A stretch of DNA of 37,576 bases, from positions 1 through 37,576 of the forward strand of contig JADLBT010000162.1 in assembly GCA_020847555.1 (NCBI GenBank), given 5' to 3'. Within the stretch, counting starts at the first letter, position 1; every line of letters begins with the position of its first letter. Under the pieces are notes generated by a model. That model had not been told where the DNA came from, made no database searches, and was given only the letters and a program-made list of their open reading frames with translations. Source of the DNA: Gemmataceae bacterium. GTDB lineage: Bacteria > Planctomycetota > Planctomycetia > Gemmatales > Gemmataceae. Both the position numbers and the translations under genes were made by a program. Shown one piece after another: positions 20,756 to 29,224 of the stretch.

Positions 20756-22567
20756 CTACCCGTACCGGGTGGAAACATTCTCGGCTCCCCCTCGGTGCCG
20801 CTGGAGCAGAGCATTGATGCGGGCGATAATCTCTTCCGGCGCCTTGCCCTCACTCGCGGCGAGGGTTCCCAACGTGAGTTCCCGGGGGACCGAGCGCACC
20901 CGGCCGACGTAACCGAGCCCCCAGGCAAAGAGTTGGTCTTCCAGCCAGGGGTATTCACCCAGCAGCACGGCCACCGAGGTTGTGGACACGACCTGACCTG
21001 TCCGTAACAACGGGTCGGGCGGCGGCCACAAGGTGCGCAGCGCGTTGGCGGCGAACAGGGTGAGCGCCGCCAATTCGAGCGCCGCGGAGAAGGGCATGAG
21101 GGCAAAGGCGACCGCGCTCAGCGGTGTTGCGAACTCCGTGAGCACCCGCAGCAGGTTGCCGACGGCAATGAGTACAAAGGTCGGCAGGACCAGCCGCGGC
21201 CAGGGCAAGAGCGTGTGGCCCAGGATGGGCAAGAGTCGCTGGCCGACGCCCAGGATGAGCGTCGTCATGAAACCGACCGTGAGGGCATGGCGGACAGCCC
21301 CCAGGTAAGCATGCGGCGGCGTGAGGCCGCGAGCGGTCCAGTACAGGTCGGCCGTCAAGAGCAAGGCGAGTCCGGCCAGCAGCCAGCAGAAGGCGAGCTG
21401 GACGTAGTGATCGAGCATGCGCTGACCCACTTCCGGCCGCGCGGAGGTTCGCCGCACCCGCACAAAGCCGCGCATCGCCAGCGCGTAGCTGAACGCTCCC
21501 GCGGCCAGCGCCGCCACCCCGAGCGGTCCGACCCAGACGAACTGGCCGGTGTGGCCCAGTGCCAGGAGGACGACGCCCGCGTTGTGCAGCCAGAAGGTCG
21601 CTTCGACGAACCCGCCGCGCGGGGCCGCGCTACCCACGATGCCCGACAGCAGCTTCTGACCGAAGCCGTAGATGGCGTTCAGGGAGAAGCCGAAGATGGC
21701 CAGGTCCATGAGCAACTGTCGCGCTGGCTCGTCATACATACCAGGCCCTTCGGCCGCCGCCCAGCTGCGCAGCACCAGCGTCGCAGCGGCCCAGAGGACC
21801 ATCCATCCACCCGCGGCCGAGATCAGCCGCGCCCAGGGGAAACGCAGCTTGCCGGCGGCCTGGCGAAGCAAGAAACCCAGGAAGAGGGCCGCCGCGAGCA
21901 CCAGCGCGGCGCCGCTGAGGGGACCAAGCCAGCTCGCCTCCCGCGCCGTCAGGGACCAGACGAAGCCGCCGACCACGCCGGTGAGGAAGGCGGCCAGCAG
22001 GAGCCGGCGGAAGGCGCGGCCCGGCCGTGGACCCGAGGTGGCCATTGGCAGGTAGCGCAGCGCGATGCCGGCGACGAACAGCCCGATGAAGCCCCACAGC
22101 TGGGCGGCTCCGTGCGCCACAACATGGCTGTTGAGGACGGCGTCAAAGCGGCCGTGCCAGCCGATCTCGAACAGCAGGAGTGCCCCCCAGCCGGCGCCCA
22201 GGGAAAGCGTGACGGTCAGTGCCGAGGTAATAAATGGGCGGTGGACAGGTTCAGCCCCGGCGCTGCCCCGGTCCACCCCTACCCCGGCGGCCTGAGCCAG
22301 TTCGGCGAGGAGAGCCTCCAGGTCGATGCCCTGCCGTCGTGCGAAATGGTCGAGCGGCTCGAGGTGTCCGAATTTGGTGGGCCGATCCTCCGGCTCGCCG
22401 TGACGGCGGAGTACCTCGCGACAGACCGGGTAATCCAGGGCGATTTGCCGAAGGGTCATGTCCGGACGAATGGGCGGACGGGTCGCCGCGTTGTTCGGCC
22501 CGGCAGCGGCAGCCCTGGAGATGCCGGGTGCGAGATCCCTGGGATCATTCCTTGCCTCATGGCTCAT
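20756..22567 (-). CDS. NnrS-like polytopic membrane protein with terminal DUF1858-like domains
   Basis: The 603-residue product has about twelve hydrophobic helices resembling NnrS, a heme- and copper-containing membrane protein linked to nitric oxide stress in denitrifiers. Conserved-looking features are HVVAHGAAQLWGFIGLFVAG, ALRYLP, and HALTVGFMTTLILGVGQRLL. Residues about 37-95 (MTLRQIALDYPVCREVLRRH to ALLAELAQAAG) and about 530-595 (VVSTTSVAVLLGEYPWLEDQ to EEIIARINALL) both look like the DUF1858 / ScdA-N type helical domain, without its usual cysteines. The frame is open upstream to 22744; I use the ATG at 22567, which has GGGGGAG close upstream. No nor or nir gene is nearby, so a role in NO stress is inference. 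Confidence 0.75.
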   Translation of the reverse strand: MSHEARNDPRDLAPGISRAAAAGPNNAATRPPIRPDMTLRQIALDYPVCREVLRRHGEPEDRPTKFGHLEPLDHFARRQGIDLEALLAELAQAAGVGVDRGSAGAEPVHRPFITSALTVTLSLGAGWGALLLFEIGWHGRFDAVLNSHVVAHGAAQLWGFIGLFVAGIALRYLPMATSGPRPGRAFRRLLLAAFLTGVVGGFVWSLTAREASWLGPLSGAALVLAAALFLGFLLRQAAGKLRFPWARLISAAGGWMVLWAAATLVLRSWAAAEGPGMYDEPARQLLMDLAIFGFSLNAIYGFGQKLLSGIVGSAAPRGGFVEATFWLHNAGVVLLALGHTGQFVWVGPLGVAALAAGAFSYALAMRGFVRVRRTSARPEVGQRMLDHYVQLAFCWLLAGLALLLTADLYWTARGLTPPHAYLGAVRHALTVGFMTTLILGVGQRLLPILGHTLLPWPRLVLPTFVLIAVGNLLRVLTEFATPLSAVAFALMPFSAALELAALTLFAANALRTLWPPPDPLLRTGQVVSTTSVAVLLGEYPWLEDQLFAWGLGYVGRVRSVPRELTLGTLAASEGKAPEEIIARINALLQRHRGGAENVSTRYG

Positions 22568-22708
22568 CGTTCTCCCCCGCCCTGTTGGTCCCGCCGCGTC
22601 GATCCTGACCGGAGTCGCTGTTCTGACCTGTGCCGGCGGCCTTGCCTGGCTGGCCGCCCGTGCTTTCTCTCCAGCCTCTTCAACGGCGACCGCCTCCCCA
22701 TAATCCGA

Positions 22709-22764
22709 AATCGCCTTGAACTGGCTTCGTGCCGCTGGCGGCACGAAGCCAGTTCAAGGCGATT
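22709..22764. repeat. Perfect inverted repeat, 27-bp arms, 2-base loop
   Basis: Arms 22709-22735 and 22738-22764 are exact reverse complements around TG. The arm contains CCTTGAACTGGCTTCG, unlike the other palindromes. It lies between the HEAT/propeller gene and the NnrS-like gene and may act as a terminator for the former. Confidence 0.92.
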
Positions 22765-22842
22765 CGCTATCGGTAACCCGATCGAGCGTTTCTGAAGGTG
22801 CTGCTGCGAGCGATGCTTCGGGCGCGAACGGCCCCGGGATCG

Positions 22843-25242
22843 TCAGCGCGCGTGGGCCGCCCACGGCCGACCCTCGCAGACCTTTGACCAGACGGCGGTG
22901 CCGGCGCGGTCGAGTTCGGCGACCGTGCGCGTCGTCATGCTGACCGCCAGCGTGTTCCCGTTGGGCAGCCGGGTGGCCCGGAACACGCCCTGATAGCGGC
23001 AGCTCCAGTGGATCTTGCCGGCCGCGTCGATCTCGCGCACCTCCCCAGGGTTCATCAGGGCGACGAGGTAGTTCCCGTTCGGAAGGACGTCCACCCCGCA
23101 CCAGTTCCCCTGCGACCCAAGCGCGACTGTGCGGACGATTCGCCGCGCCGCCATGTCGAAATCGACCAGCATCCCCTGGGAGGTGACCGCGACGACGTGC
23201 CCGTTGCGCAGCTTGCGGGCGCCGAAGACGAAGAAGTTCGGTGACAGGTTGTGGGTGTAAACGACCTTCCGGCCGGCGTCCAGCTCGACGAGCGTGTTGT
23301 AGGTGGCGATGAACGTGTTGCCGCCCGGCAGGCGCTGAACGGTGACCGGGTTGGCGATCGTGTGCTGCCAGATCACGTTGCCGGTCGCCAGGTCGCGCTC
23401 GCTGACGCGCGACACGTTGTTCTCGGCGATCAGGATGCGCCCGCCCGGGAGAACCTGCGCGTCCATCGCTCCGAACAGGCTCTTGATCGCCCAGCGCGGG
23501 TTGCCGTCCCGCCCACACTCCCACACCTTGCCCTGGCGGTTGCCGACGGTGGAATCGTACTCGACGATCAGCGTCAACCCCAGGCGCTGATCGTCTCCCA
23601 CGGCGCGAGCCAGGTTGATGCGCGACTCGTTGTCGCGCCACCAGTCCGCCCAGGCGGCGACCGCCTTCCGGCGCCCCTCCGCGTCCGCCGTCGCCGGCAG
23701 GTCGGGACCCCGGTCACCGGCGACCCGGTAGAGCAACTCCTCGACGCGCCACCGCCATGCGTCGGGCGCCTTGCCGAACAGGTCGATCAGGGCCGGGACA
23801 GCGGCCTTCTCGCGGGCGGCAAGCAGCCCCTGGGCGGCGCGAAGGCGCACACGCGGCAGCGGATCGCGGAGCAAGCCCTGCACCGCCTGGCAGTCCTCGC
23901 CAGTGCCGGCGCGACCCAGGACATATGCGGCGGCCGCACGCCGCGCCGGCAGGGCGTCGTGGAGCGCGCTGCGGAAGACCGGATCGACCCGGCTGTCGCG
24001 CACGCTCAGGACGGTCAGGGCGCCGATCACCTCGTCCTCGACCGATTCGTTGTCGGCGAACGGGACGTAGGTGAGCAGAACCTGGACCGCATCGGCCGGC
24101 TTCACGGCGGCGGCCCTCTTCTCCTCGCCGACCGCGCAGGCGAGGAGACGGGCGGCGGCAATCGGCACGCCCGGGCCGGGGCCCTGCTTGATCCGGTCGA
24201 TGCACCGGGACGCCCGCAGCGCGATCTCGGGGAACTCGCTTTCGGTAGCGGCCAGCAGGAACGGGATCGCGGGTGGGCCTTTCTCGACCAGCTTCCGCGT
24301 GGCCTGCTCGCGCGCCGGCCAGGCGCGGTTGCCGAGCTGACGTATCAGCTGGTTCAACTCCTGCTGCGCCCGCTCGTCGAGGGAACGCTTGCGGAAGAAC
24401 TCCAGCAGGCCCGGACCGTCGGTGCTGACCCCGGCAGCGCGCAGCTGCGACTCGTCGGCGGCCGTGCTCGATCGCGGGGCTTCGAGGACACGCCGGCCGA
24501 CCAGTCCGATGGCAACCCGCGTGCGGACGGCCGGGACCGGGTCGTCGAGCAGTTGCCGAACGGCCTTGCGCTGGTCCAGCGTGCCGCGCCGGGCGACGAC
24601 GTGCCCGGCCGCGCCGCGCCGCTCGGGCGCTCGGTCCTGCAGCGCGGCCGCGAGGAAACCGAGTTGCCCGCGGCGCTCGGCGAGGACGGCCAGGCTACCC
24701 AGCACCTCGTCCTCCAGCCACTCGTCATCGGCCCCCGCCAGGAAATCCATCAGGACGGTAGCGGCCGCCCGCGCCTCGCCGTCCTTCAGCGGGAGTGCGG
24801 CCAGTACCCGGGCGGCCGCGGCCGGCCGGGCGGGGTCGCTGGCGGAGTCGGTCTCGATCTTCCGGATGCACTCCTCGGCCCGCAGGACCATTTCCAGCGA
24901 CCCGCCCTTCATCCCCTCTCGCAGGTAGCGCAGGGCGAGCGGCCCGCGCTGCATCAACTCGCGCCGGGCCGCCTCGCGCTCCCGGTACGACTTTGCGTCG
25001 AGCTTTTTGACGAGAGCTTCAAGAGTCTGACGGTCCGCCTCCTTGAGGGTGCGGTTGCGGAAGTAGGCCATCAGGCCGGCGGAGTCGGTCGGTAGGCCCG
25101 CCGCCTGGAGCAGCTTGACGTCGGCGTTCTCTGCTGGTGCCGCCGGTTGCTGCGCGTGACTCCGCAGGCCAGCCAGCGCGGCGGCCGACAGGGTAAACGC
25201 GAGGAGGCCGACAACGAGGGCGGACCGTTTGCCGCGCGGCAT
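22843..25242 (-). CDS. Secreted HEAT-repeat and beta-propeller protein
   Basis: The 799-residue product has an N-terminal signal or anchor (SALVVGLLAFTLSAAALAG). Residues about 40-260 and about 265-500 are two copies of one unit: compare LLQAAGLPTDSAGLMAYF with LRAAGVSTDGPGLLEFF, and RREL/RKLVEKGPPA helices after them. Both are built of HEAT-like helical pairs. From about residue 555 a PQQ-like beta-propeller follows, with repeated blades of the type LPGGNTFIATYNTLVELD, LPNGNYLVALMNPGEVREID and LPNGNTLAVSMTTRTVAELD. It is presumably a periplasmic scaffold or sensor. No catalytic residue is evident. The ATG at 25242 has GGGAG upstream. It is divergent from the hybrid kinase gene, which is a loose reason to consider a functional link. 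Confidence 0.85.
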   Translation of the reverse strand: MPRGKRSALVVGLLAFTLSAAALAGLRSHAQQPAAPAENADVKLLQAAGLPTDSAGLMAYFRNRTLKEADRQTLEALVKKLDAKSYREREAARRELMQRGPLALRYLREGMKGGSLEMVLRAEECIRKIETDSASDPARPAAAARVLAALPLKDGEARAAATVLMDFLAGADDEWLEDEVLGSLAVLAERRGQLGFLAAALQDRAPERRGAAGHVVARRGTLDQRKAVRQLLDDPVPAVRTRVAIGLVGRRVLEAPRSSTAADESQLRAAGVSTDGPGLLEFFRKRSLDERAQQELNQLIRQLGNRAWPAREQATRKLVEKGPPAIPFLLAATESEFPEIALRASRCIDRIKQGPGPGVPIAAARLLACAVGEEKRAAAVKPADAVQVLLTYVPFADNESVEDEVIGALTVLSVRDSRVDPVFRSALHDALPARRAAAAYVLGRAGTGEDCQAVQGLLRDPLPRVRLRAAQGLLAAREKAAVPALIDLFGKAPDAWRWRVEELLYRVAGDRGPDLPATADAEGRRKAVAAWADWWRDNESRINLARAVGDDQRLGLTLIVEYDSTVGNRQGKVWECGRDGNPRWAIKSLFGAMDAQVLPGGRILIAENNVSRVSERDLATGNVIWQHTIANPVTVQRLPGGNTFIATYNTLVELDAGRKVVYTHNLSPNFFVFGARKLRNGHVVAVTSQGMLVDFDMAARRIVRTVALGSQGNWCGVDVLPNGNYLVALMNPGEVREIDAAGKIHWSCRYQGVFRATRLPNGNTLAVSMTTRTVAELDRAGTAVWSKVCEGRPWAAHAR

Positions 25243-25483
25243 GGCAGCTTCTCCCGGATGTTCGCGGGGAATTCTCCCCCCTCATGATAAACGGCCCGCG
25301 GCGGAAAACCTAACGGAAAGACCGGCGTGCAGCCGCGCCTCCTTCCCATTTCCGGCCCGGCACGCTAGCATGGGGCAGGGACGAAGCACCTCGACGTGCT
25401 CTGAACCATCATCCAGACGATTGTCCGGCCCGCCGGCATCTCCCCAGTCCCGGCAGGCGCTGTGGCCCGAGGGGCACCGCGCG

Positions 25484-28363
25484 ATGGGCGACTTCTTTAC
25501 CCGACTGTTCGACCCGACCGACTTCGTCCGCCGCGCGGATCAGCCGGCATGGGAACAGGGCCTCGGCCTGCTCCACAGCGCCGCGAGCCTGCTCCTGGCC
25601 CTCGCCTGCCTGGGCCTGCCGGCCGTCCTGCTCATTCGCGTCCGGCGGCGCCACCTGCCGTTCCGACGCCACCTGTGGCTGCTCGCCGTCTTCCTCATCC
25701 TCGCCGGGCTGACGTATCTGCTCGACGTGTACACGTACTACACCCCGGCCCACCGCTTCGCCGCCGTTGTCAAGCTCCTCGCCGCCCTGGCTGGGTGGGC
25801 AACCATCGTCGCCCTCGCCCCGGTGATCCCGGATCTGCTGACCATGCGCTCGACCACGGACCTGGCGCGGGAGGTGGCCCGGCGGAAGCGACTCGCCCGC
25901 CGCCACCGCCGCGCGCTGCGCGCCCTGCGCGCGAAGCGTCGCCAGCTGGCCGACGCCGAGCGCGGGCGCAGCGACTTCTTCGCGGGCGTGTCCCACGAGC
26001 TGCGCACCCCGCTGACGCTGATCCTTGCCCCTCTGGAGTCCCTCCTCAGCGGCGAACACGGAGCGCTCGCCGATCCGGCCCGGCGCACTCTACAAACCGT
26101 CCACAAGAATTCCCTCTTGCTGCTCCAGCTCCTCAACCGTCTGCTCGACCTGTCGCGCTTGCAGGGCAAGCCGGTCACCGTCGAACGCCACGCCACGGAT
26201 CTGCGCGCCCTTACCCGGTCGGTCCTGGCCGACTTTCGGCCGCTCCTGGATCAGCGCGGCATTGGCCTGCGCGCCCTCGTCGAGCCGGACGGCGTGTGGG
26301 TGAGCATGGACCGCTACCTGTACGAGCGGATCCTGTTCAACCTCCTGTCGACCGCCGTCAAGTTCACCCCCGAGGGCGGGCGGGTGGCGGTCGAGGCGCG
26401 GGTCGCCGACGACCGGCTCCGGCTGGCCGTGCGCGACACCGGCGCCGGCATCCCACCCGGGGAGGCGGAGAAGCTGTTCCGCGGGTTCCGCCAACTGGAC
26501 GGCACGCCGCGCGACACGTTCCAGGGCGGCGGGCTAGCGCTCATCAAGGAGTTCAGCGAGCTGCTCGGCGGCACCGTGACGGTGGCCAGCGCCCCGGGAG
26601 AGGGGACGACGTTCACCGTCGAGTGCTTCGCCCCGACGTGCCCGCCGCGGGCGGCCAGCGACGTCGAGGACACGCTCACCGGCCGGACGGCGCTGCTCCA
26701 GAAGTATGGGTATCGGGCCGTCCCCGGCACCGTCCGCACCGAACCGGCCTCGCCGGAGCTGCCGAAGATCCTCATCGCCGAGGACAACGAGGAGCTGGCG
26801 TCCTACATCGCCGCCCTTCTCCAGGGTATCTGTCACGCCGCGTTCGCCCGGGACGGCGCGGAGGCTCTGGAGCTGGTCCGGTCCTGGGCGCCCGACCTGG
26901 TCCTGGCCGACGTCATGATCCCGCATCGGAGCCCGGGGAGTGAGGAGGAGAAAGCCCTCGGGTTGCGGCCCGCGGGGCAAGCCTCAAGAGACTCGGCCCA
27001 CGGGCTGCAGCCTGGGGGCTTCAAGGCAACCTCCCCACTCCTCTCCTCCCGCTCCGCCCCCTCACCCGAGGAGGGCGGGCTGCGCCTGTGCAAGGCGATC
27101 AAGGCGAGCCCGGAGACGGCTGCCCTGCCGGTGGTCCTGGCGACCGCGCTGGTGCAGCGCGAGGCGCTGCTGAAGGGGTGGGAGGCGGGGGCGGACGAGT
27201 ATCTGTTCAAGCCGTTCCACCCCAAGGAGCTGGTGACGCGCGTCCGCTCCCTGCTCGTCGGGCGACGCGAGCGGCAGCGGGCCGAGGAGCGCTATCGCCG
27301 GCTCCTCGACTCGGCCCCCGACGCGATGGTCATCGTCAACGCCCGCGGCGAGATCGTCCTCGTCAATACCAAGGCGGAGGAACTGTTCGGCTACACCCGC
27401 CAGGAGCTGCGCGGGCAGCTGGTGGAGCTGCTTATCCCCGAGCGGCTGCGCGCCCGCCACGTCGAGGAACGCGCCCGCTATTTCGCCGACCCGCTGGCGC
27501 GGGCGATGGGGGCCGGGCGCGAGCTGTACGGCCGGCGCAAGGACGGAACCGAATTCCCGGTCGAGGCCAGTCTCAGCCCGCTGCAGACGGACGAGGGGGT
27601 GCTCGTCTCCAGCGCCATCCGCGACATCACCTGGCGCAAGGAGACGGAGGAGCGGCTGCGCCAGGCGGAGCGACTCGCCGCCATCGGCCAGATGGTGACC
27701 GGGCTGGCCCACGAGAGCCGCAACGCCCTGCAGCAAAGCCAGGCGTGCCTGGAACTGCTCACGCTGCGCGTCGAGGACCGGCCCGAGCTGCTCGCCCTGG
27801 TGATGGACATCCAGAAGGCGCAGGACCGGCTGCACTACCTGTACGAGGAGGTGCGCGGGTACGCGGCCCCGATCAAGCTGAAGCGGGAGCGCACCGACCT
27901 GGGCACCCTGCTGGAGGAGACGTGGACCGGCCTGGCCGCGCGCAAGGATCGGGTCGCCGTCCTGACGCAGGAGACGAGCGGCGCCGATCTGGCGTGCGAC
28001 GTGGACCCGCTTGCCCTCGAACAGGTATTCCGCAACGTCCTGGATAATGCGATGAGCGCTTGCCCGGACCCGGTCGAGATTCGGGCCGTCTGGTCGCCGG
28101 CCGGGCTGAACGGCGACCGGGGGCTGTGCGTGGCCCTGCGCGACAACGGCCCCGGCATCCCGGCGGCCGAGCAGGCGCGCGTGTTCGAGCCGTTCTTCAC
28201 GACCAAGACGCAGGGCACCGGGCTGGGGCTGGCGATCGCGAAACGGATCGTCGAGGCCCACGGGGGCCGCATCGTCGTCGGCGGCCCGCCGGCCGGGGAC
28301 GCTCTGGGGGCGGCCTCCCGGGGTGCCGAAATCGTCATCACCTTACCGAGGAAGAAGGCATGA
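25484..28363 (+). CDS. Hybrid sensor histidine kinase: TM-HK-REC-PAS-HK
   Basis: The 959-residue product has three hydrophobic N-terminal segments. Kinase module 1 has its phospho-acceptor at H171 (VSHELRTPL), but its N-box reads NLLSTAVKF with T290 in place of the usual Asn, and its G2 box is GGGLAL. A receiver domain starts at about residue 428 (KILIAEDNEEL, D476 in LADVM) and is interrupted at 482-530 by about 49 extra residues from an inserted repeat. A PAS domain (about 603-715) leads to kinase module 2, with H743 (GLAHESRNAL), N-box NVLDNAM, DNGPGIP and GTGLGLAIAKR, all intact. The frame is open to 25229; I use the ATG at 25484 with GAGGGG upstream. It is coupled to the ANTAR regulator by an ATGA overlap. 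Confidence 0.93.
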   Translation: MGDFFTRLFDPTDFVRRADQPAWEQGLGLLHSAASLLLALACLGLPAVLLIRVRRRHLPFRRHLWLLAVFLILAGLTYLLDVYTYYTPAHRFAAVVKLLAALAGWATIVALAPVIPDLLTMRSTTDLAREVARRKRLARRHRRALRALRAKRRQLADAERGRSDFFAGVSHELRTPLTLILAPLESLLSGEHGALADPARRTLQTVHKNSLLLLQLLNRLLDLSRLQGKPVTVERHATDLRALTRSVLADFRPLLDQRGIGLRALVEPDGVWVSMDRYLYERILFNLLSTAVKFTPEGGRVAVEARVADDRLRLAVRDTGAGIPPGEAEKLFRGFRQLDGTPRDTFQGGGLALIKEFSELLGGTVTVASAPGEGTTFTVECFAPTCPPRAASDVEDTLTGRTALLQKYGYRAVPGTVRTEPASPELPKILIAEDNEELASYIAALLQGICHAAFARDGAEALELVRSWAPDLVLADVMIPHRSPGSEEEKALGLRPAGQASRDSAHGLQPGGFKATSPLLSSRSAPSPEEGGLRLCKAIKASPETAALPVVLATALVQREALLKGWEAGADEYLFKPFHPKELVTRVRSLLVGRRERQRAEERYRRLLDSAPDAMVIVNARGEIVLVNTKAEELFGYTRQELRGQLVELLIPERLRARHVEERARYFADPLARAMGAGRELYGRRKDGTEFPVEASLSPLQTDEGVLVSSAIRDITWRKETEERLRQAERLAAIGQMVTGLAHESRNALQQSQACLELLTLRVEDRPELLALVMDIQKAQDRLHYLYEEVRGYAAPIKLKRERTDLGTLLEETWTGLAARKDRVAVLTQETSGADLACDVDPLALEQVFRNVLDNAMSACPDPVEIRAVWSPAGLNGDRGLCVALRDNGPGIPAAEQARVFEPFFTTKTQGTGLGLAIAKRIVEAHGGRIVVGGPPAGDALGAASRGAEIVITLPRKKA
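26926..27073 (+). mobile_element. In-frame repeat insertion in the kinase receiver domain
   Basis: About 147 bases separate LADVMIP from GGLRLCKAIK, which are normally joined by three or four residues in receiver domains. Inside lies an inverted repeat with 28-base arms at 26951-26978 and 26995-27022. Its first 35 bases match 30 of 35 positions of the intergenic repeat at 29005-29039. Flanks are purine-rich on the left and pyrimidine-rich on the right. The insert keeps the frame and has no stop codon. Confidence 0.8.
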
Positions 28364-28956
28364 GCCGTTCCCTCAAGATCGCCGTCGCGGACGACGAGCC
28401 GCGCATGCTCGACTTCTACCGCGAGATCCTGCCGCTGCTCGGTCACGAGGTCGTTTGCGCCGCCCAGACCGGCGCCGAGCTGGTCGCCCAGTGCCGGGTC
28501 CGCCGACCGGATCTGATCATCACCGACATCAAGATGCCGGACACCGACGGGATCGACGCCGCCCGCCAGGTCTGCCAGGACGAGGTCATCCCGGTGATCC
28601 TGGTGTCGGCGTTCAGCGAGCCGGACCTGATCGAGCGGGCCGGAGCGAACCACGTGATGGCGTACCTGATCAAGCCGATCAAGCAGAAGGATCTGGAGCC
28701 GGCGATCACGATCGTGTCGCGCCGCTTCGAGGAGTTCCAGGCGCTCCGCAAGGAGGCGGACAACCTGCGCCAGGCGATCCAGGACCGCAAGCTGATCGAG
28801 CGCGCCAAGGGCATCCTGATGAAGCGTACCGGCCAGGACGAGGCAGCCGCGTTCCGGCGGCTGCAGAAGCTGGCGCGCGACACGAATCGCAAGCTGGTCG
28901 AGGTGGCGCAGATGATCCTGACCGTCGAGGAGGTCTACGACGGGCCGGAGACGTGA
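28360..28956 (+). CDS. Response regulator with ANTAR RNA-binding domain
   Basis: The 198-residue product joins a receiver domain (IAVADDEPRML, phospho-acceptor D56 in IITDIKMP, AYLIKPI with the conserved Lys) to a coiled linker and a C-terminal ANTAR domain of the AmiR/NasR type (ERAKGILMKRTGQDEAAAF, then LARDTNRKLVEVAQMIL). ANTAR proteins bind paired stem-loops in RNA leaders and prevent transcription termination when phosphorylated. The ATG at 28360 overlaps the kinase stop codon as ATGA, so the two are translationally coupled and almost surely partners. The RNA target is unknown; no obvious tandem ANTAR stem-loop was recognised in this window. Confidence 0.93.
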   Translation: MSRSLKIAVADDEPRMLDFYREILPLLGHEVVCAAQTGAELVAQCRVRRPDLIITDIKMPDTDGIDAARQVCQDEVIPVILVSAFSEPDLIERAGANHVMAYLIKPIKQKDLEPAITIVSRRFEEFQALRKEADNLRQAIQDRKLIERAKGILMKRTGQDEAAAFRRLQKLARDTNRKLVEVAQMILTVEEVYDGPET

Positions 28957-29004
28957 TCCGGCCCGCGCTGCCACACCGGGGTCGGGAGGGTCGCCCGCAG
29001 AGGC

Positions 29005-29077
29005 AAAGTCCACGGGTGGCGGCCCGTGGGGCAAGTCTCCAGCACGGCGCCCAGGGGCCGCCACCTGTGGGCTTTGC
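29005..29077. repeat. Imperfect inverted repeat, family C
   Basis: Arms at about 29003-29033 and 29047-29077 pair at most positions. The left arm begins AAAGTCCACGGGTGGCGGCC. It lies after the ANTAR gene and before the lysS promoter. It is the intergenic relative of the insertion inside the kinase gene. Confidence 0.8.
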
Positions 29078-29139
29078 GCTTTCACCCAGGCTTCCTCTGC
29101 TTGCCTTTCTTCCCACTCCCACCGCATCCCGAACGCCGA

Positions 29140-29167
29140 TTGACAGGTTTGCCACACCGGCTAGAAT
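29140..29167 (+). promoter_or_regulatory. Sigma70-type promoter of lysS
   Basis: TTGACA (29140-29145) and TAGAAT (29162-29167) are separated by 16 bases. Transcription would begin near 29174, about 50 bases before the GTG start of lysS. Confidence 0.65.
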
Positions 29168-29224
29168 CCACATCTCCATCGGATCATCACCTTGCGCCGT
29201 CCTCCAGTATGAAAGCAGCCGACC

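Noticed and set aside
22568..22744. N-terminal extension of the NnrS-like protein up to 22744
   Set aside because: The extra residues are low-complexity Ala/Arg/Pro, and the ATG at 22567 has a good ribosome binding site.
26926..27073. Frameshift or pseudogene in the hybrid kinase
   Set aside because: The frame is maintained on both sides, the receiver continues with normal motifs and the second kinase module is intact, so an in-frame insertion explains the anomaly.
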